A DNA stretch of 64,000 nt. It comes from Polynucleobacter sp. MG-27-Goln-C1. Its GTDB lineage: Bacteria > Pseudomonadota > Gammaproteobacteria > Burkholderiales > Burkholderiaceae. This document shows, piece by piece, positions 1 through 11,758 of this stretch. Position 1 is the first letter of the stretch; every line of letters starts with the position of its first letter. The notes below the pieces were generated by a model. The model was not told the DNA's origin. It worked only from the letters and a program-made list of their open reading frames with translations, and ran no database searches. The stretch lies in assembly GCF_018881905.1 (NCBI RefSeq), contig NZ_JACVPM010000001.1, positions 186,001-250,000 of the forward strand. Direction: 5' to 3'. The translations under genes were made by a program, and so were the position numbers.

Positions 1-732
<732 letters not shown>

Positions 733-1560
733 TTAATCGCGTAAGAGTTCGTTAATGGCAGTCTTGGCTCTAGTTTGAGCATCGACCTTTTTCACGATGA
801 TCGCAGCGTACAGGCTGTACTTGCCACAAGCAGAAGGGAGTGAGCCGGGAACCACAACAGAGCCTGCTGGTACACGTCCGTAATGGATCTCACCAGTTTC
901 ACGGTCGTAGATCTTGGTGCTTTGACCAATGTATACGCCCATAGAGAGAACGGCGTTTTCTTCAATAACCACGCCTTCAACGACCTCAGAACGGGCGCCA
1001 ATAAAGCAGTTATCTTCAATAATCACCGGGCCAGCTTGGATTGGCTCTAAAACACCACCAATACCAACACCACCAGAAAGGTGAACGTTTTTACCGATTT
1101 GGGCACATGAACCTACAGTTGCCCAGGTATCAACCATGGTGCCTTCGCCTACATAAGCGCCAATATTGACGTATGAAGGCATTAAAACGGCATTTTTGCC
1201 AATAAATGAGCCACGGCGAGCCATTGCAGGCGGAACTACGCGGAAACCGCCATTGGCGAAGTCTTCAGCGGTGTAGTGCTCAAACTTACTTGGCACCTTG
1301 TCGTAGAACTGGGTATAGCCGCCAGCACCCATGGGTTTGTTATCTTCCAGGCGGAAAGAGAGCAAAACTGCCTTCTTTACCCACTGGTTTACTTCCCATT
1401 TGCCGACGCTGCGGCGTTCTGCTACGCGAATACTGCCCGTATTAAGGCCTTCGAGTACGGCGTTGACGGCGTTGCGGATTTCCCCAGAAACGGCCTCAGG
1501 AGACAGGTTTGCGCGGTTTTCCCAGGCTTGTTCGATGATGCTTTGTGGTGATTGGCTCAT
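733..1560 (-). CDS. dapD: Tetrahydrodipicolinate N-succinyltransferase
   Basis: Transfers succinyl from succinyl-CoA to tetrahydrodipicolinate, the first committed step of the succinylase lysine/DAP pathway. The 275-residue length is the normal size. An N-terminal helical part is followed by a left-handed beta helix made of hexapeptide repeats, visible around residues 110-215 (for example [20 protein letters not shown] and [20 protein letters not shown]). It is the upstream gene of a dapD-dapE transcription unit and is divergent from smc; a TATAAT-like box lies upstream on the minus strand at 1618-1623. Confidence 0.97.
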   Translation of the reverse strand: MSQSPQSIIEQAWENRANLSPEAVSGEIRNAVNAVLEGLNTGSIRVAERRSVGKWEVNQWVKKAVLLSFRLEDNKPMGAGGYTQFYDKVPSKFEHYTAEDFANGGFRVVPPAMARRGSFIGKNAVLMPSYVNIGAYVGEGTMVDTWATVGSCAQIGKNVHLSGGVGIGGVLEPIQAGPVIIEDNCFIGARSEVVEGVVIEENAVLSMGVYIGQSTKIYDRETGEIHYGRVPAGSVVVPGSLPSACGKYSLYAAIIVKKVDAQTRAKTAINELLRD

Positions 1561-1587
1561 GCTTTTCAGTTAACTATCAGATTGTTA

Positions 1588-1641
1588 AGGGGTTTTGCCC
1601 CTGGAAGTAGATTAGTCATTATATCGGTGGGGCAAAAACCC
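1588..1641. repeat. Inverted repeat in the dapD/smc divergent intergenic region
   Basis: Bases 1588-1602 form a local hairpin (AGGGG, five-base loop, CCCCT). The same G-T-G-C pattern recurs in inverted form at 1629-1641, where GGGGC, five A and CCC match the reverse complement of 1589-1601 except for one extra A. The two copies flank the minus-strand TATAAT box of dapD at 1618-1623. It could be an operator, a leader structure or chance; nothing ties it to a known regulator. Confidence 0.4.
1618..1623 (-). promoter_or_regulatory. Possible -10 box for dapD
   Basis: The plus strand reads ATTATA, which is TATAAT on the minus strand, about 58 bases upstream of the dapD start. No good -35 hexamer is found at 16-18 bases spacing, so the assignment rests on the -10 alone. 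Confidence 0.35.
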
Positions 1642-1734
1642 GTGTGAGGAGCCTTAAGCTTGCTATCATCTTCCCACTTTAGTAATAATTTTTACCCCCT
1701 TATTTGAACCCCTTTTTTCCCTGCAAAGTACGCC

Positions 1735-4700
1735 GTGCAACTGAAATCCATCAAACTTTCCGGCTTTAAGTCCTTCGTCGATCCAACCCACTTTGAAATG
1801 CCAGGTCAATTGATCGGTGTTGTGGGTCCTAACGGTTGCGGAAAGTCGAATATTATTGACGCTGTGCGCTGGGTTTTGGGTGAGTCTCGCGCTAGTGAAT
1901 TGCGTGGCGAATCCATGCAGGACGTTATTTTTAATGGTTCTGGTTTACGTAAACCATCTGGTCGTGCCAGCGTAGAACTCATTTTTGACAATTCTGAAGG
2001 ACGTGCTCAAGGTCAGTGGAGTGCTTTTACAGAATTAGGTATCAAACGTGTTCTGACGCGTGATGGCAATTCTAGTTATTACGTAAACAATCAAGTTGTA
2101 CGTCGCAAAGATATTCAAGATATTTTCTTGGGTACCGGTATGGGTCCAAGAGGTTACGCGATCATCGGGCAAGGCACGATCAATCGCATCTTAGAAGCGA
2201 AGCCAGAAGAGCTACGTGTTTTCTTAGAAGAAGCTGCAGGCGTTTCTAAATATAAAGAGCGTCGTAAAGAAACTGCTTCCCGTCTTGAGGACACAAAAGA
2301 AAATTTAGTGCGCGTAGAAGATATTCTGCGTGAGCTTGATCAGCAGGTAACTCGCTTAGAGAAGCAGGCTACTGTTGCTGAGCGCCATGCTGAACTGTCT
2401 ACTGAGATGAAGTCTCAGCAACAGTTACTCTGGTTCGTGCGTCAGACCGAGGCTGGTAAAGAGCAGGAACGTCATGCCAACGGTATTCGTGACACACAAG
2501 TGAGCTTAGAAGAGCAAACAGCCAAAATGCGTCATGTAGAGACTGAGCTCGAGACAATGCGCACTGAGCAATACGCTTTGCAAGATAAAGTTTCTCAAGC
2601 CCAAGGCGATTTGTATCAAACGAATGCTGATGTTAGCCAAGTAGAGTCACAGATTCGTTACGTGCAAGAAGCACGTCAGCGCCTACAACAGCAATCTCTA
2701 GATTTACAAGCTCAATTACAACGCTGGACTGTTCAAGAAACTGATGCTGCGCAAGCGCAGCGTACGGCAGAGCAAGAGCTCAGCCTAGCCGCAGAAAGAG
2801 AGCAAACATTAATCGCGGATTTATCTGGCTTGCAAGAGCAAATGCCATCTCGCGAAGAGGCTTATCAAATTCACGCACGTGAACTCAATGATGCCCGCGA
2901 GAACTTGGCCACGATTGATCAGCGCTTAGCTAGTTTAGGTGAGCGCGTTAAAGCCATCACTACACAAGTTGAAGAGCTCAAAGGGCGCGATAGCCGCCTT
3001 GAGGCTGAACTTGCTGGTATGCGCAGACCCGATGCCGAAGCTTTACAAATGGCGATTGATCGTCATGCGATGGCGCAACGCAAAGTAGATGAAGCAAGAC
3101 AAAAAGCAGGTGAGGCGCAACAACGTGTACCGGCTGCCGATGAAGCTCGCAACACTGCACAACAACAGATTCAGTCGGCTAACCAAGAGTTAGCTCAAAC
3201 CGAAGCAAAACTCACAGCGCTGACTGCATTGCAAGCCAGCGTTCAAGCCCAAGGAAAAATTGGTCCATGGCTTGAGAGTAAGGGCTTAAAAGAGAGCAAG
3301 CGTTTGTGGCAAGAGCTCAAGGTGGAGAGTGGTTGGGAAGCAGCCTTGGAGTCCGTCTTACGTGAGCGCTTAGCCGCGGTTACAGCGAAGAGCGTTCAAG
3401 AAACTTTAGCCTTGGCGAATGATGCCCCTCCAAGTCGTTTAGCGATTTTGTTAACGGAAGATATTTCTCCTGCGCACACGACTGTGCCAGCGGATTTCAT
3501 TCCATTGTTGACTCGTGTTCAGAGCGCAGGCGCACCTCGCGTTGCCGCTGTATTACAAGAGTGGTTAGACAACATCTATATTGCTAATAGCTTGGAAGAT
3601 GCATTGCATCGCCGTGAGAAGTTACCTGCTGGCGGTGCTTTTGTTACCCAACAAGGTCACTTAGTTAGCCGTGTAGGTGTGCAGTTATATGCAGCCGACT
3701 CTGAGCAGGCTGGTATGTTGGCGCGCGCTCAAGAGATGGAAGGTCTCGAGAAGCAATTGCGTGCACAGAAACTCATTCAAAGTGAGTTGCAAGGTGAGTT
3801 GGATCAATGTGCTGCCAACTATCAGGCCGCACACCAAACTGCTGAGCAAACTCGTATTGCTGCTGAGCAAGCCGTTCAAGAAGTGCATGGTTTTGAAGTA
3901 GAAAGAATGCAATTAACTCAGGCTGAAGAAAAGTACAGTCAACGCGCTGAACAAATTCAGGGTGAGCTAAGTGAGTTGCGTCAGCAAATGGAGCAATTGA
4001 TTCAGACTCAGGAACAATCAGCAGAAGAGTTTGCTCAGTCAGAAGAGTCCAAGCAAGGTTTACAAGAAAACCTTGCCATCGCTCAGGAGAAGCTTGAGTT
4101 GGCTACCCAAGAGCGTGATCGCCTCCGTGAAGCCTTGCGTTCATCTGAGATGTCCGCTCAAGAAGCTGCATTTGCAACTCGCTCTCTACAGCAGCGCATT
4201 GCTGACTTACAGCGTGATCAAAGTACTGCACGTGTGCAGATCATGGAAATTCAGGATAAGCAGGCTACTTCCGAGCAAGAGCTTGAAACGCTTAGCGATG
4301 AAGAAGCGCAAGATAAATTACAAGGTCTCTTATTGGCCCGCAGTGCTCGTGAAGCCGCATTGGCTAATGCCCGTACTGAACAAGACGCTTTATTGCATCA
4401 ATTGCGTGAAGCGGATGAAGTGCGTTTACAAATTGAGCGTAGCCTCCAGCCGATGCGTGACAAGGTTGTGGATTTGCAATTGCGTGAACAGGCTGCCCGT
4501 TTGAACTTTGAGCAATTTGCAACCTTACTCTCGGATGCCGAAGCAGACTTAACTGCATTGGAAGCAAGCTTTAGTCCTGACCTTAAGGTCGGTGCATTGC
4601 AAACTGAAGTCAATCGCCTCAACTCAGAGATTCAGTCTTTGGGTCCGGTCAATATGGCTGCCTTGGATGAACTTTCAAGTTCACGTGAGCGTAAGCAGTT

Positions 4701-5256
4701 CTTAGATGCGCAATCTGCTGACTTGAATGAAGCAATGCAGACTTTGACGGATGCCATTGCCAAGATTGATGCGGAAACCCGTGATCTCTTGCAAGGTACT
4801 TTTGATCAGGTCAATACCCACTTCGGAAAACTGTTCCCTGAGTTATTCGGTGGCGGTCATGCTGAGTTGGTAATGACTGGTGAGGAGATTTTGGATGCTG
4901 GCGTTCAAGTGATGGCTCAGCCTCCAGGCAAGAAAAATAGCTCGATCTACTTACTCTCCGGTGGTGAAAAGGCCTTGACTGCGATTGCCTTGGTTTTCTC
5001 TTTGTTCCTTCTCAATCCTGCACCGTTCTGTTTACTCGATGAGGTTGATGCACCGTTGGATGATGCGAACACCTTGCGTTATGCGCAGATGGTTGCCAAA
5101 ATGTCTAACAAGACTCAATTTGTATTCATCTCACATAACAAGATCACTATGGAAATTGCTCATCAGCTGATTGGTGTCACCATGCAAGAGCAGGGGGTTT
5201 CTCGTATTGTGGCGGTGGATATTTCTTCTGCGGTATCTATGGTGGAGGCAGCTTAA
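1735..5256 (+). CDS. smc: Chromosome segregation ATPase SMC
   Basis: Condensin-like ATPase that organises and helps segregate the chromosome with ScpA/ScpB. The 1173-residue protein has the full SMC layout: Walker A GPNGCGKSN at residues 31-39, a long Gln/Glu-rich coiled coil, a hinge domain roughly residues 500-650 (starting near KIGPWLESKG), the returning coiled coil, the ABC signature YLLSGGEKALTAIALVFSLF and Walker B FCLLDEVDAPLDDAN near the C-terminus. The start is the GTG at 1735, giving the canonical MQLKSIKLSGFKSF N-terminus; no upstream start fits. Its stop codon directly abuts the next gene. The gene is intact and of normal length. Confidence 0.97.
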   Translation: MQLKSIKLSGFKSFVDPTHFEMPGQLIGVVGPNGCGKSNIIDAVRWVLGESRASELRGESMQDVIFNGSGLRKPSGRASVELIFDNSEGRAQGQWSAFTELGIKRVLTRDGNSSYYVNNQVVRRKDIQDIFLGTGMGPRGYAIIGQGTINRILEAKPEELRVFLEEAAGVSKYKERRKETASRLEDTKENLVRVEDILRELDQQVTRLEKQATVAERHAELSTEMKSQQQLLWFVRQTEAGKEQERHANGIRDTQVSLEEQTAKMRHVETELETMRTEQYALQDKVSQAQGDLYQTNADVSQVESQIRYVQEARQRLQQQSLDLQAQLQRWTVQETDAAQAQRTAEQELSLAAEREQTLIADLSGLQEQMPSREEAYQIHARELNDARENLATIDQRLASLGERVKAITTQVEELKGRDSRLEAELAGMRRPDAEALQMAIDRHAMAQRKVDEARQKAGEAQQRVPAADEARNTAQQQIQSANQELAQTEAKLTALTALQASVQAQGKIGPWLESKGLKESKRLWQELKVESGWEAALESVLRERLAAVTAKSVQETLALANDAPPSRLAILLTEDISPAHTTVPADFIPLLTRVQSAGAPRVAAVLQEWLDNIYIANSLEDALHRREKLPAGGAFVTQQGHLVSRVGVQLYAADSEQAGMLARAQEMEGLEKQLRAQKLIQSELQGELDQCAANYQAAHQTAEQTRIAAEQAVQEVHGFEVERMQLTQAEEKYSQRAEQIQGELSELRQQMEQLIQTQEQSAEEFAQSEESKQGLQENLAIAQEKLELATQERDRLREALRSSEMSAQEAAFATRSLQQRIADLQRDQSTARVQIMEIQDKQATSEQELETLSDEEAQDKLQGLLLARSAREAALANARTEQDALLHQLREADEVRLQIERSLQPMRDKVVDLQLREQAARLNFEQFATLLSDAEADLTALEASFSPDLKVGALQTEVNRLNSEIQSLGPVNMAALDELSSSRERKQFLDAQSADLNEAMQTLTDAIAKIDAETRDLLQGTFDQVNTHFGKLFPELFGGGHAELVMTGEEILDAGVQVMAQPPGKKNSSIYLLSGGEKALTAIALVFSLFLLNPAPFCLLDEVDAPLDDANTLRYAQMVAKMSNKTQFVFISHNKITMEIAHQLIGVTMQEQGVSRIVAVDISSAVSMVEAA

Positions 5257-6327
5257 GTGGATCTAGAGCAATTCATGACAATGTTAGGTTTGTCTGACTT
5301 GCAGTTCGCTTTGGCTGTTATTGGCCTACTGATTCTCATTTCAGTCGCCATTCTGAATCTCAAATACGCCCGCGCTCGCCGTAAGGCAAGAGCTGCTGGC
5401 GAATACTCTGCTGATGATCGTTTTACAAAGGAACCTTCTTTTGGCCCAGGCTTTGCTGAGGCTGAAGAGCGTTCGGAGCCATCTTTTGGTGACATTGTAG
5501 TTTTAACGCCATCTACCCCAGAAAGTTTTTCTATTGATCCCCGCATTGATTGCGTTATCACTCTGCGTTTTGACGAAGGCATTAGTGGCGCTGAAATCTT
5601 AGAAGAAATCAATGCTTGGAATGATGTACCTGCAACTTCAACAGCGCGTTGGATGTGCGAAGGCTTAAACGCCGATGTTAATGCTGCTGAAGATTGGGAA
5701 GCATTGCGCCCAGAAGCGTCTTATTCCGAGTTACAGCTGGCAATTCAGTTAGCTAGCCGCCGTGGCCCGATTGGTGTTTTGGAGTTATCCGATTTTTGTT
5801 CTCGCGCTCAAGCACTTGCAGAAACTTTGGGTTCTCAGATTGATATGCCAAGCGTAAGCACCATGCTTGATAGTGCTAAAGAGCTCGATGCCATGGCTGC
5901 GGAGAGCGATATTCAATTGAGTATCAACGTTCTATTTGACGAAGCAACTCCTGGCGCTAACTTTGATGCTTTGATGCGTAAGCGCGGTTTTAGACTTTCC
6001 CGCAATGGCCGCGCTTATGAATTCTTTAGTAATGGCGCCCTGATTTTTACTAGCGCAGAAATCGATCCTAATGCGCCTGTTAAGCAAGTGACCTTATTAC
6101 TTGAAGTGCCTCTGGTATCTCAGGATGAGCGTGCTTTCGAGCGCATGCTGGGAGAGGGTATTGAGATTGCTCAAGCTGCCCACGGTCGCTTGGTCGATGA
6201 CAACGGTATTAATTTGACTGAAGCTGCAGTGATTAGTATTCGTCAGCATCTCGATGTCTTGTATGCCAATCTTGAGAAGGGTGGCGTTCCAGCTGGCTCT
6301 TCTACTGCCAGCAGACTCTTTAGCTAA
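5257..6327 (+). CDS. zipA: ZipA-like cell division protein with FtsZ-binding domain
   Basis: Probable membrane-anchored division protein that tethers FtsZ to the inner membrane. The N-terminus has one transmembrane segment (FALAVIGLLILISVAILNL, about residues 15-33) followed by a basic stretch (KYARARRKARA), then a linker, and a C-terminal ZipA/FtsZ-binding domain from about residue 220 (SINVLFDEATPGANFDALM) to the end. At 356 residues it is in the ZipA size range, though the middle is acidic rather than the P/Q-rich linker of the E. coli protein. The GTG start at 5257 follows the smc stop without a gap; ATG codons at 5275 and 5281 are alternatives. Position between smc and ligA matches zipA-ligA order in other proteobacteria. 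Confidence 0.85.
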   Translation: MDLEQFMTMLGLSDLQFALAVIGLLILISVAILNLKYARARRKARAAGEYSADDRFTKEPSFGPGFAEAEERSEPSFGDIVVLTPSTPESFSIDPRIDCVITLRFDEGISGAEILEEINAWNDVPATSTARWMCEGLNADVNAAEDWEALRPEASYSELQLAIQLASRRGPIGVLELSDFCSRAQALAETLGSQIDMPSVSTMLDSAKELDAMAAESDIQLSINVLFDEATPGANFDALMRKRGFRLSRNGRAYEFFSNGALIFTSAEIDPNAPVKQVTLLLEVPLVSQDERAFERMLGEGIEIAQAAHGRLVDDNGINLTEAAVISIRQHLDVLYANLEKGGVPAGSSTASRLFS

Positions 6328-8352
<2,025 letters not shown>

Positions 8353-8425
8353 GTCATTTCCTACACAAACATCAGGTAGGCATTTTTGTTTCCCGTCGAT
8401 AAGCTTAAGGCTTTGAGAGGGAAGC

Positions 8426-10078
8426 ATGCATCAAAATAGCGTAAGCAAGTTCTTGGAGATCTCGGATTGTTTGGAGGTGGAGAGCTATTTATACTCAAGT
8501 GAATCAATCACTAGCATCGCAATCATTGGGTGCGGAGCCTCGGGCGTTGCAACTCTAGCAAGCCTAATTGAATGCATAAAAAATTCAAATTATCAAAAAT
8601 ACAAAATAAATATTTTTGAGAAAAGTTCAAACTTTGGATCAGGACTGGCGTATCAATACGATAGCGATGATTTATTGATGAATATGGTGAGCTCAACTAC
8701 TTCCATATTTGAAAATCGAGAAGCTGATTTTTGGGAATGGATAGTTGATAGGGGTCATGGGATAGGCTCAGGTCAAGTTATGCCTGGTTCTGGGGTTTCC
8801 CCCGATGGTTATATCTCACGACAATTCTTTGGTTTATATCTCAAAGACCGTCTTTATGATGCTATCTATGAAGCTAAAAAAATTAATGTGTCAGTCGAAT
8901 TGGTAAATCATGAAGTGCTTGATATTAAGAATAAAAATCAACACTTTCAGGTGGTTGATTGTGCAGAACATGTAAGTCAGTTTGATTATGTAATTTTATG
9001 TACAGGAAACATTGACCCGCATGACATATTTAATCTTAAGGGAAAAAGCCAGTACATCAATAACCCATATCCGATTAATCGTTATGCCATGAGTATTGGC
9101 AAGAATGATTGTGTTGGCATTATTGGTGGCCAACTGACAGCAGCCGATATAGCTGTAGTACTGGTCCAGAAAGGACATGTTGGACCAATTCATTTTTTTA
9201 CTAGAGGGTTAAATCACCCTTTGGCTAGATGTCCCAAGGAAAAATTTGAGTTGATGCATTTTAATCTTGAAAATTTAGAGGCTATAAGGTTCAGGCAGTT
9301 CGGAGAAATCTCTTTAAGGCAGGCCTTAAGACTTGCTAGAAAGGATTTTATAAGGACCGGAATTCAGTGGAAAAAGTTCTTTAATCCAGCTGAGCTCTCC
9401 TATGAAGATTGGATGTTGCATCTATTCTCAAAAGGCCATATGTATGCGGAATGGCAGAATTTTGCCGTTGCAAGTGATGCCGTTATTAGTAATTATTGGG
9501 ACGCTCTGGATATGACTGGAAAAAAGGTGTTCATGAGTAAATACCACCGATTGTGGATGTCTAAGAGGGTTCCTCTCCCAGTACATACCTGCTTAAAACT
9601 ATATTCACTCTTTAAAACTGGAATTCTTAAGCATCACGCACAATTAATAGATATTAACTTTAAAGCCCATAGCAATTTTGTTGCCTCAATTTCTGCTGAT
9701 GGTAGCCCAGAAAAATCAACCCAAGTTGAATGCGATTGGATAATTAACGCAACAGGGCCAGCCCGCTCTATTGTTGGCAATACTGGATCGCCGCTGTTAA
9801 AAAAACTCATGAAATCGGGATTAATTAGAGCCAACTCATTTGGTGGCATTCAGGTTGATTATGAAACTTCGATGGTTAAAAGAGGCGGAGATAAAGTGGA
9901 AAATTTTTACGCCATTGGGCACCTTACTTCAGGTACCTACTACTTTGTCAGTTCCTTGGATATGGTTTCAATGGGAGCCAAAAGAGTTGCTCGGAATGTG
10001 GTTAATTCCTCGCAGCAGTCCATTAAACCAATAGAGTCTGTTAAGGAAAGGCAATTGGGAATAGAAAATGCAAACTAA
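8426..10078 (+). CDS. FAD/NAD(P)-binding protein, YdhS-like (COG4529)
   Basis: Predicted flavin-dependent oxidoreductase of the poorly characterised COG4529/YdhS family; substrate unknown. The N-terminus has a Rossmann dinucleotide motif, IAIIGCGASGVATLASL (about residues 32-48), and a family block FGSGLAYQYDSDDLLMNM. A second nucleotide-binding block, CVGIIGGQLTAADIAVVL, begins near residue 230, and the C-terminal region has an FAD-closing stretch FYAIGHLTSGTYYFVSS. At 550 residues it is full length. Composition is clearly AT-richer than the neighbours: only 11 of 60 bases are G or C at 8581-8640. It is the first gene of a coupled trio with an exporter and a NUDIX hydrolase, overlapping the next start by 11 bases, so a joint role in handling a small molecule is likely. 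The reaction cannot be told from sequence. Confidence 0.75.
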   Translation: MHQNSVSKFLEISDCLEVESYLYSSESITSIAIIGCGASGVATLASLIECIKNSNYQKYKINIFEKSSNFGSGLAYQYDSDDLLMNMVSSTTSIFENREADFWEWIVDRGHGIGSGQVMPGSGVSPDGYISRQFFGLYLKDRLYDAIYEAKKINVSVELVNHEVLDIKNKNQHFQVVDCAEHVSQFDYVILCTGNIDPHDIFNLKGKSQYINNPYPINRYAMSIGKNDCVGIIGGQLTAADIAVVLVQKGHVGPIHFFTRGLNHPLARCPKEKFELMHFNLENLEAIRFRQFGEISLRQALRLARKDFIRTGIQWKKFFNPAELSYEDWMLHLFSKGHMYAEWQNFAVASDAVISNYWDALDMTGKKVFMSKYHRLWMSKRVPLPVHTCLKLYSLFKTGILKHHAQLIDINFKAHSNFVASISADGSPEKSTQVECDWIINATGPARSIVGNTGSPLLKKLMKSGLIRANSFGGIQVDYETSMVKRGGDKVENFYAIGHLTSGTYYFVSSLDMVSMGAKRVARNVVNSSQQSIKPIESVKERQLGIENAN

Positions 10079-11285
10079 AGCTCCTTTTCTAATCCCGCTT
10101 ATGATGATTTTGGTTGTAATTCCTATGTTAGCAACAGACATATATTTGCCTGCCATTACATCCATGGGTGAAGATCTTCGTGCTAGTCACTCTGCGTTAA
10201 TGTTGACCTTGACCTCTTATATGGCTGGCTACTCCATTAGCCTGCTGCTTTCAGGGGTGCTTTCAGATTTGCTTGGTCGAAGAATGATTGTTCTGTGCGG
10301 GATCTTTACATTTGCCTTAGCTAGCCTTGTGAGCTGTTTTGTAACTTCAGTCGAACAGCTAACCTGGTGTCGATTTTTTCAGGCTTTAGGTGGAGGGTGC
10401 AGTACTCTTTTGGCTAGAGTGATTGTTAGGGATTTGTATGACTTTAAATCTCAAGTACGAGTTTTAAGTTATTTGGCGGCAGGACTAATAGCATCTCCAA
10501 TTTTGGGGCCAATAATAGGTGCCTTTCTGACCATTAATTATGGCTGGAGATCCATATTTTATGCCCTCACATTCTTTGCTTTCATTTCGTTTGGCCTTAT
10601 GTATTTTTTTATGAGGGAGTCTCTTGCGAGCACTCTCCCTAATGATTCCATATCTTTTATTAATATCTTAAAGAAGTATTTAAAGTTGCTCACCCACCGA
10701 GAGTTTTTATTCCATACGCTAGTTATCAGTTTTGCTTGGACTGTGTACTTTTCTTTTATCTCTTCTTCTCCAGGATTAATTCAACAAATTTATAAATTGA
10801 GCCCTTTGGAATATAGCTACCTTTTCTCACTATCGATTAGTGGCTATATCTTCGGAACAATTTTCATTCGTCGAAATATTGAGCGCATGGATCTTAAGGA
10901 CTTAATTTACTTTTCAGGGTTAATTATTTTAATTTCCACATCTTTTCTAGTGATGTTCTCTCTGTTGGGTATAGATTCTCTCTTTATGTTGTTACCTTGT
11001 ATTTTTCTTTCATTATTTGGGGTTGGAGTAATTTTTCCCGCCACTCAAGCAGGTGTGACACGTTCATTTAATTCAGATATCGGGTTAATTTCAGGGCTTT
11101 TTTATTCCATTGAAATGATGTTCGGAGCATTTGCTAGCTTTATTCTTTCAAATTTTTCTAAAGCCTCGTGGGTTTCTACCTCTTTGCTTCTGTTGTGTGC
11201 TGCCGTTGCCATCTTTACTCTATCTTGCTTTGACAGGCTCTTTAGCCGTAGGCTTATTGATCGAAGGGCAAAGAGGTTTGTGTAA
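10068..11285 (+). CDS. MFS drug/metabolite exporter, Bcr/CflA type
   Basis: Inner-membrane major facilitator superfamily transporter of the 12-helix Bcr/CflA subfamily, proton-driven exporters of drugs or small metabolites. The N-terminus IPLMMILVVIPMLATDIYLP has the family pattern (first helix with an Asp-Ile-Tyr-Leu-Pro end), followed by SGVLSDLLGRRMIVLCG, the MFS motif A between helices 2 and 3, and GGGCSTLLARVIVRDLYD after helix 4. Length 405 is normal. The ATG at 10068 overlaps the previous gene by 11 bases and its stop overlaps the next start (TAATG). AT-rich like the gene before it. The substrate is unknown; the partner oxidoreductase and NUDIX gene suggest a modified metabolite or a toxic compound. 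Confidence 0.85.
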   Translation: MQTKAPFLIPLMMILVVIPMLATDIYLPAITSMGEDLRASHSALMLTLTSYMAGYSISLLLSGVLSDLLGRRMIVLCGIFTFALASLVSCFVTSVEQLTWCRFFQALGGGCSTLLARVIVRDLYDFKSQVRVLSYLAAGLIASPILGPIIGAFLTINYGWRSIFYALTFFAFISFGLMYFFMRESLASTLPNDSISFINILKKYLKLLTHREFLFHTLVISFAWTVYFSFISSSPGLIQQIYKLSPLEYSYLFSLSISGYIFGTIFIRRNIERMDLKDLIYFSGLIILISTSFLVMFSLLGIDSLFMLLPCIFLSLFGVGVIFPATQAGVTRSFNSDIGLISGLFYSIEMMFGAFASFILSNFSKASWVSTSLLLLCAAVAIFTLSCFDRLFSRRLIDRRAKRFV

Positions 11286-11758
11286 TGAGCTCCCCATTAG
11301 CTTTAGTTTCACTCTCGCGGAAAATATTGAACTCAGAGAGCCCGCTTTCAAGATCTAACCAACTTGGCCACATCACGGCAAGTGGTTTAGTGATTCAAGA
11401 TGACAGGGTTTTACTCATCTTTCACCCCTTCATTAAGAAATGGTTCCAGCCTGGTGGTCACATTGATGATGGTGAGTATCCTATTGATGCCGCAATAAGA
11501 GAGGTTTACGAGGAGACTGGAGTTCTTTGCAGGTCTATTGAGGGTCAATTAAATCCAATTGATGTTGATCTGCACGAAATTCCCGCAAATCTAAAGAAAG
11601 CTGAAGGCGTGCATTTGCACATCGATCTCTTGTTTGTTCTGAAGGCGCTGAAAGAGGAAGAATCTTCTGAAAAGATTGAAAAGGCATGGGTTCCTTTTGA
11701 TCAAATTACCAGCCCTCGTATTCAGCGAGCATTGCAAAAGCTACAAGATCAGGCTTAA
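11285..11758 (+). CDS. NUDIX hydrolase
   Basis: Predicted hydrolase of a nucleoside diphosphate linked to another moiety. A complete Nudix box is visible as [20 protein letters not shown] followed by TGV (about residues 58-80), with every conserved Gly, Glu and Arg of GX5EX7REUXEEXGU in place. 157 residues. The start overlaps the exporter stop by one base, which argues for translational coupling. Its stop overlaps the convergent glnD stop by four bases (the palindrome TTAA at 11755-11758). The substrate is not predictable; this trio ends an AT-rich block that separates ligA from glnD. Confidence 0.85.
   Translation: MSSPLALVSLSRKILNSESPLSRSNQLGHITASGLVIQDDRVLLIFHPFIKKWFQPGGHIDDGEYPIDAAIREVYEETGVLCRSIEGQLNPIDVDLHEIPANLKKAEGVHLHIDLLFVLKALKEEESSEKIEKAWVPFDQITSPRIQRALQKLQDQA

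Noticed and set aside
4031-4504. Long second-frame open reading inside smc
   Set aside because: The overlapping frame lies within the SMC coiled coil and is basic and Ser/Leu-rich, as expected from a shifted reading of Gln/Glu-rich codons.
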